Assembly (NCBI GenBank): GCA_021791995.1
Contig: JAJYVN010000037.1
Location: forward strand, 1-15,264
Direction of reading: 5' to 3'
Origin: Bacillota bacterium
GTDB taxonomy: Bacteria; Bacillota; Sulfobacillia; RBS10-35; JAJYVN01
Length of the DNA stretch: 15,264 nt
This document shows, piece by piece, positions 13,701-15,264 of the stretch. Under the pieces are notes generated by a model. That model was not told the origin of the DNA, ran no database searches, and saw only the letters and a list, made by a program, of their open reading frames with translations. Each line of letters opens with the position of its first letter. Positions within the stretch are counted from its first letter, which is position 1. The position numbers and the translations under genes are program-made.

Positions 13701-13749
13701 CGGTCACGCCGCTCGCGCTGGGAGGTTCCGCTACCAAACGACGTAACAT
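10729..13749 (-). CDS. Fusion of EPSP-synthase-like enzyme and acyl-CoA ligase
   Basis: A 1006-residue two-part enzyme. Residues 1-430 have the enolpyruvyl-transferase (AroA/MurA) fold: ASKYHAHRALIL (23-34), GSSGSTLQFL (91-100), RHRPIGPLLDGL (121-132), ERPYLDLTMEMM (195-206), APDLLPILAV (311-320), RLKESDRVTAM (338-348) and FGDHRVLMAYAIAG (381-394). Residues 460-1000 are an AMP-forming ligase: YTSGTSGEPKG (649-659), GGWGTTESG (787-795), TGDLATLDPDGY (870-881), GRTKDIINRGGEKVP (886-900) and Lys979 in RTPSGKIQK. The linker is about 430-457, with no strong internal ribosome site. Start ATG at 13749 follows GGGGGTGG; the frame is open 95 codons further but those lack family similarity. A likely job is activating a shikimate-derived ring acid as its CoA ester. 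A canonical shikimate-pathway AroA role is unlikely given the fusion and altered residues. Confidence 0.85.
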   Translation of the reverse strand: MLRRLVAEPPSASGVTGSIPVPASKYHAHRALILGSLAEGCSSISGRTGALHVRATLAALRRLGTRIIKDPDGYRVWGGPYRPLQSRIAVGSSGSTLQFLLGLGCQSVGPALVFDGEKLIRHRPIGPLLDGLRTMGVRVEAADERLPVTIYPGRPTGGRISIPGTLSQWISGLLLLAPFASEETLVEVAGSVNERPYLDLTMEMMRLWGVEVIGAPDYRSFRVPAGQRYLPASYRLPADLSSAAFGLVAAAVMPSDVTFHGVERQTNHPERKILEVLAEAGVPVEFDDEHHSLRIHSEGRPNGLYIDLVDAPDLLPILAVFGAMARGKTVLDHVAHARLKESDRVTAMLQLRKMGVQIDEEHDRLVIHGVDRLRPAEVSSFGDHRVLMAYAIAGNLTQGGATEISYPLAYRISYPEFIEQMRGIGMSISVQSTDQGQGIGPWASLPTRTAQPILRNMMPQDWMELQRGSGLWPERVITDYMDDAAAWTPDRPAVVDTSGIENRVFTYRQLQEAVDRVASALIARGVRPGEPVAFQLPNWWEFTVLQLALVRCGAVSCPLMPLFRERELSFILRQSGCRFLVVPQVFRNHDYVAMAKGLQSDIPSLEHIIVVRGDPAAVDSFEQLLKASQDSADLRARRPSPDALVQLLYTSGTSGEPKGVLHTHNTLLAGLKAHVRHFRLTDRDTIFIPSPAGHQTGFLYGLWLAIVLGATAVYQDIWEPRKALRTMDAWHVAFVQAATPFLSDLTESARQVGRGPAGLRIFVATGAPVPRILARMAKGALHCDVVGGWGTTESGLVAAGAPGDPPDRLWQTDGRVLEAMAMRVVDEQGSDLPPGTEGRFLVRTPAMFVGYLGHEDWYAQAFTGDRWFDTGDLATLDPDGYMRITGRTKDIINRGGEKVPAAELEECLYAHPAVAEVAVVGMPDPRLGERACAYVVLRPGSELTLSDVQHHLSEMRMAKQYWPERLEVIAEMPRTPSGKIQKYLLRRWIAERLMATGAVETGGAGG

Positions 13750-13900
13750 AATGAACCACCCCCAGAATAGGCCACACGGTTCGCACTGGCCAAGCTGTTT
13801 CCCTGCCAGGTGAACCGGGGCAAATCTCTGGTGTTGCCGACCAGTGCACGACTCTCCTATATGTATCATGGGTTTATGTGCCGATGCACGGCAAAACGCA
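13750..13900 (-). promoter_or_regulatory. 151-base upstream region of the fusion operon
   Basis: This gap lies between the kinase stop and the fusion start, on the same strand. A 15-base hairpin, TGCCG/CGGCA at 13879-13893, follows the kinase stop and could be a weak terminator without a U-tract. A 7-bp inverted repeat, GCACTGG (13783-13789) / CCAGTGC (13841-13847), encloses a smaller CTGGT/ACCAG hairpin (13828-13844). On the minus strand CATGATACATATAGG near 13856-13870 offers -10-like hexamers but no good -35 box. Whether the operon has its own promoter or reads through from the kinase is not decided by the sequence. Confidence 0.35.
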
Positions 13901-15136
13901 TCATACACCTCGGACGCGGTGACGGTGAGGGCGTGCCGATCGGAGCAAAAGGCGAACCGTCGTTCCGCCATTTGGGGTGGAAACAATCTCGAGCCGACCG
14001 CGCAGTCGTGCCATCGCTGCGGACGCGATGGCAAGGCCGAGACCTGTTCCCCCGCGTCCGTTCGCCTTACCTTGATAGAATGGCTCGGTTACCCGTGGCA
14101 GATCCTCGGCCGCAATCCCTGGCCCCGCATCAACGACCTCGAGTCGTCGCCACGTGTGACCGTCCCCCACCCGCACCGTCACGCTGCCACCCCGTGGGCT
14201 GAAGTGGATGGCGTTCTCTACAACGGAACTCAGCGCGTCGGTGATATCGGTTTCCATGCCGGCCGCCCAAACCACCCCTGGAGCGTCCAGACGAAGCTGC
14301 ACATCCCCCGCCAGCGCGGCCGGGGCCAAAAGAGTACAGACCCGAGCCGCAATGGACCGGAGGTCGACGGCGCTCCGCCGCATCGGGAGTCCGCTCTCTG
14401 AACGCGCCAGATTGGTGAGCCGATTCGCCAAACTCTCCATCTCTTCGCTCTGTCCAACGATGGTGCGCAGTGCCTCCTCTGGTCCCACGGCCTGTCGGGC
14501 CAAGGCCAACTCAGCGGAGGTGCGGATGACCGAAAGCGGTGTACGCAGCCGGTGCGATGCCAGCGCCACAAACGCGGAACGCTCCTCGATCGCCTGCTCT
14601 ACGGGACGCAAGGCCCGACCGGCCAGAAGGTATCCAACTGGTACGGAGAGCAACCCGCCGACCAGGGTGAGCCCAGCCAGAAGCAGCGCAAAGATCCGGA
14701 GCGCAGACACGTCGCCCGCAGCCGATGTCGCCCAAAGCACATCCCCACCATCGCCGTTCCCGTCGGAGAGCACAGCCAACACACCGTATTGCGCGCTGGT
14801 GATGATCTGAAAGTCGCTGTCGTGGTCACGGTCCGGATCCAGCGCAACGGAATTCACTGTGGCGCCGTGCCCTGGCACGGCGGGAATGAGAATATACTCT
14901 GGTTGTGTTGTTGGCACACTCCCCTTCGATCCGATGGCTGCCTGCTCCAACCGCTCATACAGTCGCCCAAACAGGAGTTGGCGGGCCGTGAACCACACGC
15001 CACCCGAGAGCATGGCCAGAACCGCTATGACCAAAAGCCCCGCCCTTAGCGCGAGCCGCCAGCGCGTGCGGCGAATAATCCCTGCACTCGCGTTCAATGG
15101 TACTCTGCTCCAACCATAAGCATTCGGTGATGTCAA
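13901..15136 (-). CDS. Membrane-bound sensor histidine kinase
   Basis: A 411-residue two-component sensor. Membrane segments are at about 28-49 and 146-172, enclosing an extracytoplasmic sensor loop of about 95 residues with an acidic DPDRDHDSD patch (100-108). A HAMP-like linker is followed by the dimerisation/phosphoacceptor box ALASHRLRTPLS (191-202) with His195, then the ATPase motifs: N box VVENAIHFSP (305-314), DAGPG (336-340), PFYQG (352-356) and GRGGTGLGLAI (360-370). The residue after the histidine is Arg where Glu or Asp is usual. The start is taken as TTG at 15136 with AGGA five bases upstream; another TTG 14 codons later is possible. A partner response regulator would be expected upstream, but none is recognisable before the edge. 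It may control the genes downstream, which is inference. Confidence 0.88.
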   Translation of the reverse strand: MTSPNAYGWSRVPLNASAGIIRRTRWRLALRAGLLVIAVLAMLSGGVWFTARQLLFGRLYERLEQAAIGSKGSVPTTQPEYILIPAVPGHGATVNSVALDPDRDHDSDFQIITSAQYGVLAVLSDGNGDGGDVLWATSAAGDVSALRIFALLLAGLTLVGGLLSVPVGYLLAGRALRPVEQAIEERSAFVALASHRLRTPLSVIRTSAELALARQAVGPEEALRTIVGQSEEMESLANRLTNLARSESGLPMRRSAVDLRSIAARVCTLLAPAALAGDVQLRLDAPGVVWAAGMETDITDALSSVVENAIHFSPRGGSVTVRVGDGHTWRRLEVVDAGPGIAAEDLPRVTEPFYQGKANGRGGTGLGLAIASAAMARLRGRLEIVSTPNGGTTVRLLLRSARPHRHRVRGV

Positions 15137-15264
15137 CTGCTTCCTGCTTTGCCTGACAACTTAAGCCATACGTCGTTCGAGCTGCCCCAATCCGGATTGC
15201 GCCGGTTGCCCTTGGTTCCTCTTGCGGAAGAGGAGTCGACCCCTTTGCGCTGGAGTCGGATCGA
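15137..15264 (-). other. Right-edge stretch, possible end of an upstream gene
   Basis: No recognisable protein motif is present. One minus-strand frame is open from the edge and ends in a TGA at 15135-15133, which overlaps the kinase TTG start (TTGA). That arrangement is what a co-translated response regulator gene would show. However, the 43 encoded residues are rich in Ser, Gly, Arg and Asn and lack the TVRGVGY-type end of an OmpR-family regulator. It could also be non-coding upstream DNA. Confidence 0.25.

Noticed and set aside
13750..14034. 95-codon N-terminal extension of the fusion protein to 14034
   Set aside because: It overlaps the kinase gene, has no enolpyruvyl-transferase similarity, and a strong GGGGGTGG site precedes the ATG at 13749.
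1..15264. CRISPR array, tRNA, rRNA or intact transposon
   Set aside because: No regularly spaced direct repeats, no tRNA T-loop/acceptor pattern and no complete transposase were seen on reading.

Overview
The window is a GC-rich bacterial chromosome segment (around 60% GC by eye) with tightly packed, overlapping genes. Many start sites have strong purine-rich ribosome binding sites (GGGGG or GGAGG types), and GTG and TTG starts occur. The gene content suggests a heterotrophic, possibly thermophilic or acidophilic bacterium of the Firmicutes (Alicyclobacillus/Sulfobacillus-like) or Chloroflexi-like kind. No rRNA or marker gene fixes the taxonomy, so this is inference only.

Left edge (1-533): a short decayed remnant of an IS200/IS605-type tnpB lies on the minus strand, with an in-frame stop. 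Beside it is a perfect 14-bp palindrome, followed by a sigma70-like promoter reading right.

Plus-strand sugar block (534-9102): a small phosphomannose-isomerase-type cupin is followed by a 402-base leader rich in hairpins. Then comes a tightly coupled operon: bifunctional rhamnulose-1-phosphate aldolase/lactaldehyde dehydrogenase (RhaEW type), L-rhamnose isomerase (RhaI type), LutA, a LutB-LutC fusion, an FGGY sugar kinase and a sensory-rhodopsin-transducer-family (ASRT) protein. Together they spell a complete route: L-rhamnose to L-rhamnulose (isomerase), to rhamnulose 1-phosphate (kinase), to DHAP plus L-lactaldehyde (aldolase domain), to L-lactate (SDR domain), to pyruvate (Lut proteins). 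No transporter, mutarotase or regulator is present in the window.

Minus-strand block (9144-15136), convergent with the sugar operon and separated from it by a 12-bp perfect-stem hairpin: in transcription order it holds a membrane sensor histidine kinase; a 1006-residue natural fusion of an EPSP-synthase-fold enzyme to an acyl-CoA ligase; an acyl-CoA dehydrogenase; and a MaoC-type hotdog hydratase. The fusion, dehydrogenase and hydratase are translationally coupled. The set resembles the shikimate to cyclohexanecarboxyl-CoA pathway (precursor of omega-cyclohexyl fatty acids and of starter units in some Streptomyces polyketides). The EPSP-synthase-like half keeps the fold-defining KESDR and DHR motifs but seems to have lost the C-terminal PEP-binding lysine. 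This cassette is the most interesting part of the window.

Right edge (15137-15264): no recognisable gene; one frame stays open to the edge and ends by overlapping the kinase start.
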